A stretch of 64,000 nucleotides of DNA from Mesorhizobium sp. 113-3-3 (GCF_016756495.1 NZ_AP023243.1:5026501-5090500); one strand, 5' to 3'. Shown: positions 16,412 through 25,381, numbered from the stretch's first letter. Numbers and translations: made by a program. Notes: generated by a model not told the origin, from the letters alone.

Positions 16412-17575
16412 ATGTACACGAACACGCTCAGCTTCGGGCATGACGAGGACATCGAGGCGCTGCGGGACCTGGTGCGCCGCTTCGCCCAGGACAGGATCGC
16501 GCCGATCGCCGGCGATATCGATCGCCAGAACGAATTTCCGGCGCATCTGTGGCGCGAGATCGGCGCGCTCGGCCTGCTCGGCATCACCGCCGACCCCGAT
16601 TTCGGCGGCAGCGGCATGGGCTATCTTGCCCATGTGATTGCGGTGGAAGAAATTTCCCGCGCCTCGGCTTCGGTCGGCCTCTCCTACGGCGCCCACTCCA
16701 ACCTCTGCGTCAACCAGATCAACCGCTGGGCGACGCCGGCGCAGAAGGAAAAATTCCTGCCGCAACTGTGTTCGGGCGAGCACGTCGGCGCGCTGGCCAT
16801 GTCGGAATCCGGCGCCGGCTCGGACGTCGTCTCGCTCAAGCTGCGCGCTGAAAAGCGCAATGACCGCTACGTGCTCAACGGCACCAAGATGTGGATCACC
16901 AACGGCCCGGACGCCGATACGCTGGTCGTCTATGCCAAGACCGATCCGGAGCGCAAATCACGCGGCATCACCGCCTTCATCGTCGAGAAGGCGATGAAGG
17001 GGTTTTCCGTCGCGCAGAAACTCGACAAGCTGGGCATGCGCGGCTCCAACACCGGGGAGCTGGTGTTCGAGAATGTCGAGGTGCCGTTCGACAATGTGCT
17101 GCATGAGGAGGGACGCGGCGTCGAAGTGCTGATGTCGGGCCTCGACTATGAGCGCACCGTGCTCGCTGGCGGCCCGATCGGCCTGATGGCGGCTTGCCTC
17201 GACGTGGCGATCCCATACGTTCACGAACGCAAGCAGTTCGGTCAGCCGATCGGCGAGTTCCAGCTGGTGCAAGGCAAGCTTGCCGACATGTACACGGTGA
17301 TGAGCGCCGCACGCGCCTATGTCTACGCCGTTGCCGCCGCCTGCGATCGCGGCCAGACCACACGCAAGGATGCTGCCGGCTGCGTGCTGTTCGCGGCTGA
17401 AAAAGCAACTCAGATGGCGTTGGACGCCATCCAACTTCTGGGCGGCAACGGCTATATCAACGACTATCCGACCGGCCGGCTGCTGCGCGACGCCAAACTT
17501 TACGAGATCGGCGCCGGCACCAGCGAGATCCGGCGCTGGTTGATCGGGCGCGAGATCATGGCGGAGGGGGCGTGA
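16412..17575 (+). CDS. ivd: Isovaleryl-CoA dehydrogenase
   Basis: An FAD flavoenzyme that converts isovaleryl-CoA to 3-methylcrotonyl-CoA in leucine breakdown and passes electrons to ETF. The 387-residue acyl-CoA dehydrogenase has [15 protein letters not shown] (substrate/FAD loop, near 129-143), MWITNG (161), and [13 protein letters not shown] with [18 protein letters not shown] at the C-terminus. The catalytic Glu is in [13 protein letters not shown] (Glu247), the position peculiar to isovaleryl-CoA dehydrogenases, which separates it from short- and medium-chain enzymes. The GGAGGAG ribosome-binding site is strong. Its product is the substrate of the carboxylase encoded at 18244 and 21057. 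ETF-QO, the downstream electron acceptor, is encoded at 43020. Confidence 0.93.
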   Translation: MYTNTLSFGHDEDIEALRDLVRRFAQDRIAPIAGDIDRQNEFPAHLWREIGALGLLGITADPDFGGSGMGYLAHVIAVEEISRASASVGLSYGAHSNLCVNQINRWATPAQKEKFLPQLCSGEHVGALAMSESGAGSDVVSLKLRAEKRNDRYVLNGTKMWITNGPDADTLVVYAKTDPERKSRGITAFIVEKAMKGFSVAQKLDKLGMRGSNTGELVFENVEVPFDNVLHEEGRGVEVLMSGLDYERTVLAGGPIGLMAACLDVAIPYVHERKQFGQPIGEFQLVQGKLADMYTVMSAARAYVYAVAAACDRGQTTRKDAAGCVLFAAEKATQMALDAIQLLGGNGYINDYPTGRLLRDAKLYEIGAGTSEIRRWLIGREIMAEGA

Positions 17576-17592
17576 TGTCCCCCTCCACCATT

Positions 17593-17985
17593 TCAGCCGA
17601 ATGCGTTGGGCAGATCATCGGTTGGCTTGGCAACGATCTGGTGCGCGTCGCGCCACAGAACCTCGCGTTGGCGCGCCGACGTGATCGAACGCACCGGCAA
17701 ACCACCCTCCTCGATCAGCCACGCGCAGTAGCGTGCACGGCTGATCGCTTCCTTGGCATCCGGTTCAAACCAGCAGATGCCCCAGATCGGGTTGCGTCGC
17801 TTGAAATGCCGGCCAACTCGGCCAGGAAGCGGCAAGTGCTGATTGAACCAGTCGAACTGGCCCTGCAGTTCGCCATGAATCCAGTCCGGGCAGCCGGTAT
17901 GATGCAGATACCAGGACGCATGGAAGAAGCCTGTCTCCACCCGGCTGTCCGGGTGGATCAGCGGTGTTACGAACCGCACATACAT
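17593..17985 (-). CDS. Conserved hypothetical protein, 130 residues
   Basis: I do not recognise a named family. The protein is aromatic-rich (MYVRFVTPLIHPDSRVETGF, GIFWF-like WGICWFEPDAKEAI) with no signal peptide or membrane segment. Its codon use is compatible with a real gene, and it runs opposite to the flanking catabolic genes. The start ATG at 17985 follows an in-frame stop and lacks a strong ribosome-binding site. A 17-codon frame with an excellent ribosome-binding site lies 80 bp upstream on the same strand, so expression may depend on that leader. Function unknown; it interrupts the spacing between ivd and mccB. Confidence 0.6.
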   Translation of the reverse strand: MYVRFVTPLIHPDSRVETGFFHASWYLHHTGCPDWIHGELQGQFDWFNQHLPLPGRVGRHFKRRNPIWGICWFEPDAKEAISRARYCAWLIEEGGLPVRSITSARQREVLWRDAHQIVAKPTDDLPNAFG

Positions 17986-18063
17986 GATGACACCCGCGGT
18001 GATCGCTCACACCGCGTTCCTTTTGCTCAAATTCGGGATGCAGAAGACCGCCCTTCGGCGGCG

Positions 18064-18117
18064 TCAGGCCATGGCCGAAGGGAGACGTCTGGTGAAATGC
18101 ACAATCATGCTTTTCAT
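18064..18117 (-). CDS. Possible 17-codon leader peptide
   Basis: ATG at 18117 with CGGAGG six bases upstream opens a frame MKSMIVHFTRRLPSAMA and stop. A GC hairpin (CCGCC / GGCGG around 18046-18060) lies just after it, then the 130-residue gene. The strong ribosome-binding site on such a short frame is suggestive of a leader, but no run of regulatory codons is evident. Confidence 0.3.
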   Translation of the reverse strand: MKSMIVHFTRRLPSAMA

Positions 18118-18243
18118 CGTTGCCTCCGAGGAGTGTCAGTTGCAGGAGACCGCCGTGTAGCGAACGGCACCCACGACGGTCGGACGCGGGCTGATACAAT
18201 GGTCGAGCTGAAGCATCAAGGGATTTGAGGAAGCGACAACACG

Positions 18244-19851
18244 ATGGCTACGCTGCAAACCCAGATCTCCCCCTCCTCCGAAACCTTTCGCGCCAATGCC
18301 GAACGCATGCGCGCACTAGTCACCGACATTGCCGAAAAGGCCGCGACCGTCGAGCGCGGCGGCTCGGAGGAGGCGCGCGAGCGCCACATCTCGCGCGGCA
18401 AGCTGTTGCCGCGCGAGCGCCTGGCGCAATTGCTCGACACCGGCTCGTCCTTCCTGGAAATCGGTCAGTTCGCGGCATGGTCGATGTATGGCGAGGAGAT
18501 TTCCGCGGCCGGCCTCATTGCCGGTATCGGCCGCGTCGAAGGCGCCGAGGTCATGGTCGTCGTCAACGATGCCACGGTGAAGGGCGGCACCTATTATCCG
18601 CTGACGGTGAAAAAGCATCTGCGGGCGCAGGAGATCGCGCTGCAGAACAATCTGCCCTGCATCTACCTGGTCGACAGCGGCGGCGCCAACCTGCCCAACC
18701 AGGACGAGGTGTTTCCCGACCGCGAGCATTTCGGCCGCATCTTCTACAATCAGGCCAACATGTCGGCCGCCGGCATCCCGCAGATCGCCTGCGTTATGGG
18801 GTCCTGCACCGCCGGCGGCGCCTATGTCCCGGCGATGTCGGACGAGACGATCATGGTGCGCAACCAGGCGACGATCTTTCTCGGCGGCCCACCGCTGGTA
18901 AAGGCGGCCACCGGTGAGGACGTCAGCGCCGAGGATCTGGGCGGCGCGGATGTGCATACGCGGCTTTCCGGCGTTGCCGATCATTATGCGATGGACGACG
19001 AGCATGCGCTCGCCATCTGCCGACGCATCGTCAAAAACCTGAATCGTAACAAGACTGTAAGCCTGAACTTACAGAGATCGATTCCGCCGCTTCATCCGGC
19101 GGATGAACTCTACGGCGTCGTGCCGACTGATCTGCGCCAGCCCTACGATGTGCGCGAGGTTATCGCGCGTCTTGTCGACGGCTCCGAATTCGACGAGTTC
19201 AAGCAGAACTACGGGACGACGCTGATCACCGGTTTTGCCCATCTCCACGGCATGCCGGTGGGCATCATCGCCAACAATGGCGTGCTGTTTTCCGAAAGCG
19301 CGCTGAAGGGCGCGCATTTCATCGAGCTGTGCTGCCAGCGCGGGATCCCGCTGGTCTTCCTGCAGAACATCACGGGCTTCATGGTCGGCCGGAAATATGA
19401 GGCCGGCGGCATCGCCAAGGACGGCGCCAAGCTGGTGATGGCGGTTGCCACCGCCAGGGTGCCGAAGGTGACCGTCATCATCGGCGGTTCGTTCGGCGCC
19501 GGCAATTACGGCATGTGCGGCCGCGCCTATTCCCCACGCTTCCTGTGGATGTGGCCGAACGCCCGCATCTCGGTGATGGGCGGCGAACAGGCGGCAACCG
19601 TGCTTGCCATGGTCAAGCGCGAGGGCATCGAGCGCAAAGGTGGCGAATGGAGCGCCGAGGAGGAGGCGAAATTCAAGAAGCCGATCCTGATGAAATACGA
19701 GCATGAGGGCCATCCGCTCTACTCGTCCGCCCGCCTCTGGGATGACGGCATCATCGATCCGGCGAAGACGCGCGAGGTGCTGGCGCTGAGCCTGTCCGCC
19801 GCGCTCAATGCCGAGATCGAGGAGACGCGCTTCGGCGTGTTCAGGATGTGA
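18244..19851 (+). CDS. mccB: 3-methylcrotonyl-CoA carboxylase, beta (carboxyltransferase) subunit
   Basis: The 535-residue carboxyltransferase subunit moves the carboxyl group from biotin to 3-methylcrotonyl-CoA, giving 3-methylglutaconyl-CoA in the leucine pathway. Family features are [22 protein letters not shown] (N-terminal), [21 protein letters not shown], the acyl-CoA/oxyanion loops [16 protein letters not shown] and, in the second crotonase-like domain, [17 protein letters not shown] with [19 protein letters not shown]. The [16 protein letters not shown] stretch favours MccB over propionyl-CoA carboxylase PccB. It is followed after one base by the macrodomain gene. The partner alpha subunit begins at 21057. 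Confidence 0.93.
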   Translation: MATLQTQISPSSETFRANAERMRALVTDIAEKAATVERGGSEEARERHISRGKLLPRERLAQLLDTGSSFLEIGQFAAWSMYGEEISAAGLIAGIGRVEGAEVMVVVNDATVKGGTYYPLTVKKHLRAQEIALQNNLPCIYLVDSGGANLPNQDEVFPDREHFGRIFYNQANMSAAGIPQIACVMGSCTAGGAYVPAMSDETIMVRNQATIFLGGPPLVKAATGEDVSAEDLGGADVHTRLSGVADHYAMDDEHALAICRRIVKNLNRNKTVSLNLQRSIPPLHPADELYGVVPTDLRQPYDVREVIARLVDGSEFDEFKQNYGTTLITGFAHLHGMPVGIIANNGVLFSESALKGAHFIELCCQRGIPLVFLQNITGFMVGRKYEAGGIAKDGAKLVMAVATARVPKVTVIIGGSFGAGNYGMCGRAYSPRFLWMWPNARISVMGGEQAATVLAMVKREGIERKGGEWSAEEEAKFKKPILMKYEHEGHPLYSSARLWDDGIIDPAKTREVLALSLSAALNAEIEETRFGVFRM

Positions 19852-19852
19852 G

Positions 19853-20383
19853 ATGAGCAGGGCGCTGGACAGGATCCGCATCCACACCGGCGACATTACG
19901 AAGCTGGATGTCGACGCCATCGTCAATGCCGCCAATTCGTCGCTGCTTGGCGGCGGCGGGGTCGATGGCGCCATCCATCGCGCCGCCGGCCGCGAGCTCG
20001 AGTTCGAATGCCGGATGCTGGACGGATGCAAGGTCGGCGACGCCAAGATCACCAAGGGTTACAAACTGCCGGCTCGGCACATCATCCACACGGTCGGGCC
20101 GGTCTGGCAAGGCGGCGGCAAGGGCGAAGCCGAATTGCTGGCGTCATGCTATCGCAGGTCGCTGGAACTCGCGGCCGCCCATGATTGCCGTTCGGTGGCG
20201 TTTCCCGCGATCTCGACCGGTGTTTACCGCTACCCGAAAGATGAGGCGGCCGAAATCGCTGTCAGCACGATCTGCATGATCGTCGAAGACAAAACCATAC
20301 CCGAAACCGTCATCTTCTGCTGCTTCGACGAGCATATGGCGGAACTATACCGGCGAGCCGTTGCTGTGCTCCGGAAAGGTTGA
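19853..20383 (+). CDS. Macrodomain protein, O-acyl-ADP-ribose deacylase type
   Basis: A 176-residue stand-alone macrodomain of the YmdB/MacroD class, which hydrolyses O-acetyl-ADP-ribose and removes ADP-ribose from proteins. The ADP-ribose-binding motifs are intact: [20 protein letters not shown] (residues 17-36) with the catalytic Asn-Asn...Asp arrangement, [10 protein letters not shown], and [13 protein letters not shown] (phosphate-binding loop). The ATG comes one base after the mccB stop, so the gene is co-transcribed and probably translationally coupled with mccB. Its placement inside the leucine catabolism cluster suggests, but does not prove, that it handles acyl-ADP-ribose made when sirtuins remove leucine-derived acyl groups from lysines. 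Confidence 0.92.
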   Translation: MSRALDRIRIHTGDITKLDVDAIVNAANSSLLGGGGVDGAIHRAAGRELEFECRMLDGCKVGDAKITKGYKLPARHIIHTVGPVWQGGGKGEAELLASCYRRSLELAAAHDCRSVAFPAISTGVYRYPKDEAAEIAVSTICMIVEDKTIPETVIFCCFDEHMAELYRRAVAVLRKG

Positions 20384-20512
20384 ATTGTATGGACCAATCG
20401 ATTCATCAGCACAGGCGAACTCGGGCCCCCGACAAGGAACTGGCGGCGAGGACAAATATTCGCTACTGCTTGCCCCGCGCAATGCAATGGGGACAATGTG
20501 GACAGGGTGGAA

Positions 20513-20881
20513 ATGAAACTGAAATATTTCCGGCGGACAGCTGCGTCGATACTTGCAGGATTACTAATATTAACGACAGCCGGCGCCAGCCAGGCGGGAT
20601 CGCTCGCAGGAAGCAAGGGAGACGTGCGTTTTCCGCCGACCCTGGGCACGGGCGAATGCAACGTTGCCTACAAGGGCTACGTCGCGGCGAGCGGTCATTC
20701 GGCCTACGCCACAACCTTTTATTCGCGCGTCGTCGACCTCTACATCATCTGCGGGACGAAGCTCAACGCACCGTCCCAGAAGGCCGCGGAAGAGATCGCG
20801 CTGCGCAACTGCCAGGCCGGCTTGACGCGTTGGAAGCTCAAGACCGCGAGTGGCGGCTGCGCGATCTCGGCATCGAAATAG
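20513..20881 (+). CDS. Small secreted protein between macrodomain and mccA genes
   Basis: A 122-residue protein with a clear signal peptide (MKLKYFRRTAASILAGLLIL followed by TTAGASQA). The mature part of about 95 residues has four cysteines (GTGECNVAY, IICGTK, LRNCQAG, GGCAIS), enough for two periplasmic disulfides. The SHSAYATTF and AEEIALRNCQ segments vaguely recall DUF4189-type proteins, but I do not claim membership. The ATG at 20513 with GGGTGG upstream is preferred over a GTG at 20498. It sits on the carboxylase strand between subunit genes, yet nothing in it suggests a catabolic role. Confidence 0.7.
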   Translation: MKLKYFRRTAASILAGLLILTTAGASQAGSLAGSKGDVRFPPTLGTGECNVAYKGYVAASGHSAYATTFYSRVVDLYIICGTKLNAPSQKAAEEIALRNCQAGLTRWKLKTASGGCAISASK

Positions 20882-20900
20882 GCAAGTGCGCTTCGCTCGC

Positions 20901-20929
20901 AGAGCACTCCCTTGGTAAGGGAATGCTCT
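20901..20929. repeat. 29-nt hairpin before mccA
   Basis: AGAGCACTCCCTT, GGT and AAGGGAATGCTCT form a 13-bp stem with one mismatch. It lies 20 bp after the small secreted gene and about 130 bp before mccA. No T-tract follows, so it is more likely a processing or attenuation stem, or a repeat, than a terminator. Confidence 0.6.
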
Positions 20930-21056
20930 GCATCAAGTGCCGAACTGCAAGGCAGCATCCGGCGAAGGGAACGCCTGCCCGTATAGGTTTGCGGGACGGC
21001 GGGAGCGCGAAGGGACGCCTGGGGCGCTTTCATCAAGCCCGGGCTACGGAGGCTCC

Positions 21057-23039
21057 ATGTTCAGCAAAATCCTGATCGCCAATCGGGGCGAGATCGCCTG
21101 CCGTGTCATCCGCACGGCCCGCAAGCTCGGCGTGCACACCGTCGCCGTCTATTCGGACGCCGACGCGAAAGCTCTGCATGTCGAGATGGCCGACGAGGCC
21201 GTTCATATCGGCCCCTCGCCCGTCGGTGAGAGCTACCTGCGCGGCGACAGGATTGTCGCGGCGGCGCTTTCGACGGGGGCGCAGGCCATCCATCCCGGTT
21301 ACGGCTTCCTGTCGGAAAACCCTGATTTCGTCGACCAGGTGGTTGCGGCGGGGCTCACCTTCATCGGCCCGCCGGCGGCCTCGATCCGCGCCATGGGGCT
21401 GAAGGATGCCGCCAAGCGGCTCATGGAGAAAGCCGGTGTTCCCGTCGTTCCGGGCTATCATGGCGAGGCGCAGGAGATCGTGCTGCTTGCGTCCAAGGCA
21501 CGCGAGATCGGCTATCCCGTCCTGATCAAGGCGCGGGCCGGCGGCGGCGGCAAGGGCATGCGGCGCGTCGAGCATCCCGATGATTTCTCCGAGGCGCTAT
21601 CAGGCGCGCGGCGCGAGGCAAAGGCGGCTTTCGGCGACGACCGTGTGCTTGTCGAAAAATATGTCGACAAGCCGCGACATATCGAAGTGCAGGTGTTCGG
21701 CGACAATTTCGGCAATGCCGTTCATCTCTATGAGCGCGACTGCTCGGCGCAGCGCCGCCACCAGAAGGTGATCGAGGAGGCACCCGCCCCCGGCATGACG
21801 CCGGCGCTGCGCAAGGCGATGACGGAGGCGGCGGTGAAGGCCGCCAAGGCGATCAATTATTCCGGCGCCGGCACCATCGAGTTCATCGTCGATGCCTCGC
21901 AAGGGCTGAAGGCCGACCGCTTCTGGTTCATGGAAATGAACACCCGCCTGCAGGTCGAGCATCCCGTCACCGAGATGGTCACCGGCACCGACCTGGTCGA
22001 GTGGCAGTTGCGGGTCGCCAGCGGCGAAAGGCTGCCGAAGACGCAGGGCGAGATCACGCTTGCCGGCCATGCCTTCGAGGCGCGCATCTATGCCGAGGAT
22101 GCGGCAAAGGGGTTCCTGCCCGCAACGGGCACGCTGCACCATCTGAGGTTCCCTGAAGCAGCCCCCGAAGATGCCACGATGCGCGTCGAGACCGGCGTGC
22201 GGGCCGGCGATGCCATCTCCCCCTATTACGATCCGATGATCGCCAAGCTGGTCATCCATGCAAAGGACAGGCAAGCGGCGCTGGAAGCGCTCGGTGTGGC
22301 GCTGTCGCAGACCGAAATTGCTGGTTCCACCGTCAACACCGGCTTTCTTGCCGCTCTTGCCGCCGATCCCGACTTTTGCGCCGGTGACGTCGACACCGGC
22401 CTGATCGGCCGGCATCAGGCGGCATTGACCGAGGTCGCGCCGCCGAGCGGCGAAATTATCTCGGCAGCCGCCCTTGCCGCCTCCGGTGCACAAGCTTTGC
22501 CACCATCGAACGACCCATGGTCGTCGCTGTCCGGCTACGCGCATTTCCACGGCGTGGCCCGGCGCACGCGGCTGAAGTTCGGCGAGACCGATATTCTGGC
22601 AAAGGTTTCAGCGCGGCCGGATGGGCGCTTCCAGGTGGCGCTCGATGCGCCCTATGACAGCGCCAATTCGCATGATTTCCGCGCCGCTCCCCGCCTCGCC
22701 CGCTGGCCTGGCCACATCACTGTGTTCGAAGGCGCCGTCGGCTACACATTCACGGTACCGGACCCGTTGGCACGCAGCGATGACGCGGCAGCCGCCTCCG
22801 GCAGCCTGCGCGCGCCGATGCCGGGTCTGGTGAAGCTGGTGCGCGTGGCCAAGGGCGACGCGGTGATCAAGGGCCAGCCGCTGCTGATCCTCGAGGCGAT
22901 GAAGATGGAGCACACCATTGCCGCCCCGCATGACGGGGTGGTTGCCGAGATCGCCGTGGAAGGTGCGCAGGTTACCGACGGAACGGTGCTTGTGCGGTTC
23001 GTCGAGGAACAGAGCGCTCCGACCGCCGCCGCAGGCTGA
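21057..23039 (+). CDS. mccA: 3-methylcrotonyl-CoA carboxylase, alpha (biotin) subunit
   Basis: A 660-residue subunit with an ATP-dependent biotin carboxylase and a biotin carrier domain. In order: the biotin carboxylase N-domain (KILIANRGEIACRVIRTA at 4-21), the ATP-grasp part with the glycine loop KARAGGGGKGMR near 160 and EFIVD...FWFMEMNTRLQVEHPVTE, the carboxylase C-domain, a BT-like linker, and the C-terminal biotinyl domain with LEAMKMEH, where Lys616 is biotinylated. The start ATG at 21057 has ACGGAGG upstream. It pairs with the beta subunit at 18244. A perfect terminator follows, so HMG-CoA lyase and methylglutaconyl-CoA hydratase, often next in such operons, are not part of this transcript. 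Confidence 0.94.
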   Translation: MFSKILIANRGEIACRVIRTARKLGVHTVAVYSDADAKALHVEMADEAVHIGPSPVGESYLRGDRIVAAALSTGAQAIHPGYGFLSENPDFVDQVVAAGLTFIGPPAASIRAMGLKDAAKRLMEKAGVPVVPGYHGEAQEIVLLASKAREIGYPVLIKARAGGGGKGMRRVEHPDDFSEALSGARREAKAAFGDDRVLVEKYVDKPRHIEVQVFGDNFGNAVHLYERDCSAQRRHQKVIEEAPAPGMTPALRKAMTEAAVKAAKAINYSGAGTIEFIVDASQGLKADRFWFMEMNTRLQVEHPVTEMVTGTDLVEWQLRVASGERLPKTQGEITLAGHAFEARIYAEDAAKGFLPATGTLHHLRFPEAAPEDATMRVETGVRAGDAISPYYDPMIAKLVIHAKDRQAALEALGVALSQTEIAGSTVNTGFLAALAADPDFCAGDVDTGLIGRHQAALTEVAPPSGEIISAAALAASGAQALPPSNDPWSSLSGYAHFHGVARRTRLKFGETDILAKVSARPDGRFQVALDAPYDSANSHDFRAAPRLARWPGHITVFEGAVGYTFTVPDPLARSDDAAAASGSLRAPMPGLVKLVRVAKGDAVIKGQPLLILEAMKMEHTIAAPHDGVVAEIAVEGAQVTDGTVLVRFVEEQSAPTAAAG

Positions 23040-23069
23040 CAAACGGAGCGCATCGCGGACCGCAAAGCA

Positions 23070-23097
23070 AAATGGCCGGGGCGAACCCCGGCCATTT
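23070..23097. terminator. Bidirectional terminator between mccA and the binding-protein gene
   Basis: AAATGGCCGGGG, CGAA and CCCCGGCCATTT form a perfect 12-bp stem. A/T bases on both sides allow it to end both convergent transcripts. Confidence 0.9.
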
Positions 23098-23117
23098 CTC
23101 TGGATCATCGCGTCAGG

Positions 23118-24239
23118 TTACTGCGCGATCGGCGCGTACTTGCCGTCATGCCACTGGTTGATGTCGTAGCTGGCATTCTTGAGGTCGCCCTTCTCGTCGA
23201 AGGTGACGTCGCCGACAACCGTGCTGATCGGCGTGCCGTTCTTCAACGCTTCGGCGACCTTGGCCGGATCGTCGCTGCCGGCGCGCTTGATGCCTTCGGC
23301 GAAGGCCTGGACCACGGCGTAGGAGAAAAGCGTGAAGCCTTCCGGCACGAAGCCGCCGGCCTTGATCTTCTCCACCGCAGCCTTGGCTTCCGGCTTTGCC
23401 TGCGGGTCCGACGGGAAGACGAACATGGTGCCTTCGCCAGCCGGGCCGGCAACCTGCCAGAATTCCGGCGAGGCGATGGAATCCGGCATGATCAGCTGGA
23501 ACTTCAGGTTCTGCTCAGCCGACTGACGCAGGATCAGCCCGGCCTCAGGGTGGTAGCCGCCGAAATAGACGACGTCGGCCTTGAGATCCTTCAGCTTGGT
23601 GACGAGCGCCGAATAGTCCTTCTCGCCGGGATTGATGGCGTCATAGTAGACTTCCTTGAGGCCGCCCGTGTTCATGGTCGCCCTGACGGCATCAGCCACG
23701 CCCTGCCCGTAGGCGCTCTTGTCGTGCAAGATGACGACGTTCTTGCCGGCATACTTCTTGGCGATCCACGGACCGATGAAGGCGCCCTGTGCATCGTCAC
23801 GCGTGTAGAGGCGCATGATGGTCGGCCAGCCGGCCTTGGCGGCCGCGTCGGTCAGCACCGGGTTCGAGGACGCCGGGCTCATCATCAGCGCGCCGGCTTC
23901 GGCATAGACGGCCGAGGCCGGAATGCTCGAGCCGGAGCAGGCATGGCCGTCAATGAACTTGACGCCGTTGGCGACGATGCGGTTGGCGACCGACACGGCC
24001 TGTTTGGGATCGCACTGGTCGTCCTCGATGTCGAGCTTGATCATCGAGCCGTTGACGCCGCCGGCGGCGTTGATGGCGTCGGCGGCGGCCTGTGCACCCT
24101 GCTTGAACTGGTCGCCGATGGTGGCGAGCTGTCCGGTCATCGGGCCGACCACCGAAACGGTGATGTCGTCGGCGAATGCGACCGGCGCACTCATCATCAG
24201 GCCGAAAATGGCCGCGCTCAAAATACTCATTTTTTTCAT
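23118..24239 (-). CDS. Branched-chain amino acid ABC transporter substrate-binding protein
   Basis: A 373-residue periplasmic binding protein of the LivJ/LivK type (Peripla_BP_6). A signal peptide (MKKMSILSAAIFGLMMSAPV then AFADD) precedes TVSVVGPMTGQLATIGDQF. The family segments IEDDQCDPKQAVSVANRI, SSNPVLTD and VYFGGYHPEAG are present. The start at 24239 has GAGGAG upstream; longer starts add a non-signal extension. No permease or ATPase genes are adjacent, so it must pair with a transporter encoded elsewhere. It is convergent with the leucine catabolism cluster, making leucine, isoleucine or valine the reasonable ligand guess. Confidence 0.92.
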   Translation of the reverse strand: MKKMSILSAAIFGLMMSAPVAFADDITVSVVGPMTGQLATIGDQFKQGAQAAADAINAAGGVNGSMIKLDIEDDQCDPKQAVSVANRIVANGVKFIDGHACSGSSIPASAVYAEAGALMMSPASSNPVLTDAAAKAGWPTIMRLYTRDDAQGAFIGPWIAKKYAGKNVVILHDKSAYGQGVADAVRATMNTGGLKEVYYDAINPGEKDYSALVTKLKDLKADVVYFGGYHPEAGLILRQSAEQNLKFQLIMPDSIASPEFWQVAGPAGEGTMFVFPSDPQAKPEAKAAVEKIKAGGFVPEGFTLFSYAVVQAFAEGIKRAGSDDPAKVAEALKNGTPISTVVGDVTFDEKGDLKNASYDINQWHDGKYAPIAQ

Positions 24240-24377
24240 GGCAATAGAACTCCTCCACTCACGCGCGGCCGCCCCGGCCGCGCTTCTTCCAGAGAGGCGG
24301 GACAATTTCATCCTTCATTGGGCCTGTCTAGGCGCATTTGGCGCCGCTCGATTGGGCCTGTGAGCCCTCATCCACGC

Positions 24378-24420
24378 AAAAAAGCCACGCCAGCCTTGTT
24401 TCGGCCGGTCGTGGCTTTTT
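24378..24420 (-). terminator. Terminator-like hairpin
   Basis: AAAAAAGCCACG and CGTGGCTTTTT pair across a roughly 20-nt loop, with T runs in both directions. It lies 138 bp upstream of the binding-protein gene and downstream of the Sel1-like gene, so it most likely ends the latter's transcript. Confidence 0.65.
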
Positions 24421-24488
24421 GCCTATCGGGCTGTTTCCCCAGCGCCCCCGCGCCGCGAACCCAACGTGGCCTTCCCTGTCTTCCCTGC

Positions 24489-24531
24489 CATGACCTTGTC
24501 CGAAAACCGGATTTCCAGGTTTCGGATCATG
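24489..24531. repeat. Palindromic repeat (CATGA...TCATG type)
   Basis: CATGACCTTGTCCGAAAACC and GGTTTCGGATCATG are imperfect arms of the same repeat class as 16351 and 60948. It is intergenic, downstream of the Sel1-like gene. Confidence 0.6.
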
Positions 24532-24676
24532 GTCCATCGTACGGGTTGGGCCGGTGCGGCCTGCCGCATTCTTGTCGTTGATGGCCTGTGGCCTGGCTGT
24601 CTGCGCAGCCTTATCCCTGTTTTGGCCCGACCGTCTTGGAGCGGTCTTGGCCGGAGCGTCCCCGTCTGCCGGAAAT

Positions 24677-24943
24677 CTAGTGCATGGTCATCCATTCGCG
24701 GGCTTCGCGCAGCGCCTTGGCGATCTCGACCTTCGACATGGCGGCCGACAGTTCCGAGCGCAGTTCCGCGGCACGGGCCGAGCCCTTGATGGCGGCGATG
24801 TTGAACCATTTGTGGGCGGCAACGACGTCGGTCTCGCAATCGCGGCCGGTCGCATACATCATGCCCAGTTCGAAAAGGATGTCGGCCTGGGCAGTTGTCC
24901 CCATGGCGCCGAAACCTGCTTCAAGCATTTCAAAACGTGCCAT
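24677..24943 (-). CDS. Small Sel1/TPR-like repeat protein
   Basis: An 88-residue protein made of about two Sel1-like helical repeats (ADILFELGMMYATGRDCETD and VAAHKWFNIAAIKGSARAAE), followed by a helical tail. There is no signal peptide or membrane segment, so it is probably a cytoplasmic scaffold or adaptor, function unknown. The frame opens with MARFEMLEAGFGAMG at 24943 and ends EWMTMH. It stands alone: a terminator-like hairpin lies downstream and a long A/T-rich regulatory region upstream that contains a perfect 24-bp palindrome. Confidence 0.75.
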   Translation of the reverse strand: MARFEMLEAGFGAMGTTAQADILFELGMMYATGRDCETDVVAAHKWFNIAAIKGSARAAELRSELSAAMSKVEIAKALREAREWMTMH

Positions 24944-25133
24944 TTTAGTCCCCTGTCTGGCTCCCGAGAGCTGCCTCCGTTCGTCTTGTCCGGGCCGCTC
25001 TTTCGATGCTTCCGAGAATGCCGATCAGGCTTGAATCCGTCGTTAAATGGCGTGCTTAATTTGAAGAAAACAAAGCTAAAACAAGAGGTAAACGCTGAAA
25101 TTCGTTAAGGATACGAAGCCAGCAATTCAGCCG

Positions 25134-25157
25134 ATTTTCGTCAAATTTGACGAAAAT
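25134..25157. promoter_or_regulatory. Perfect 24-bp palindrome, candidate operator
   Basis: The half-site ATTTTCGTCAAA is followed immediately by its exact reverse complement. It lies in a divergent promoter region 190 bp from the Sel1-like gene and 225 bp from the DUF2147 gene. No T-tract or neighbouring gene end suggests termination, so a dimeric regulator site is the best explanation. Confidence 0.55.
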
Positions 25158-25312
25158 TCTCGGAGCCTCGATCAACACTCCGCTAACCACGGGAAACAAA
25201 CAGGACACGCCGGTCGTTTTTCTTTCCTCGCCCACAGAGCCAATTCAGGCGGCTTCAAAATGCCGAAATCTTCCCTAGCGGCACCGCTTTTGTTTTGCCG
25301 GGAGCTGGATTA

Positions 25313-25330
25313 GCTTACGTTTGCGTAAGC
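25313..25330. promoter_or_regulatory. Palindrome upstream of the DUF2147 gene
   Basis: GCTTACG-TTTG-CGTAAGC is a perfect 7-bp inverted repeat 51 bp before the start codon. This is a suitable place for an operator overlapping the promoter. Confidence 0.5.
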
Positions 25331-25381
25331 GGCAGACCGGCGAGGCGGAGAATTCGGCCGGCTATCCAAAGGGAGCAAGAC

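Larger units (their letters stand above)
24944..25381. other. Intergenic regulatory region with two palindromes
   Basis: About 440 bp, A/T-rich in the middle, between the divergent Sel1-like and DUF2147 genes. No gene is supported. It holds the 24-bp palindrome at 25134 and the GCTTACG palindrome at 25313, listed separately. Confidence 0.7.
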
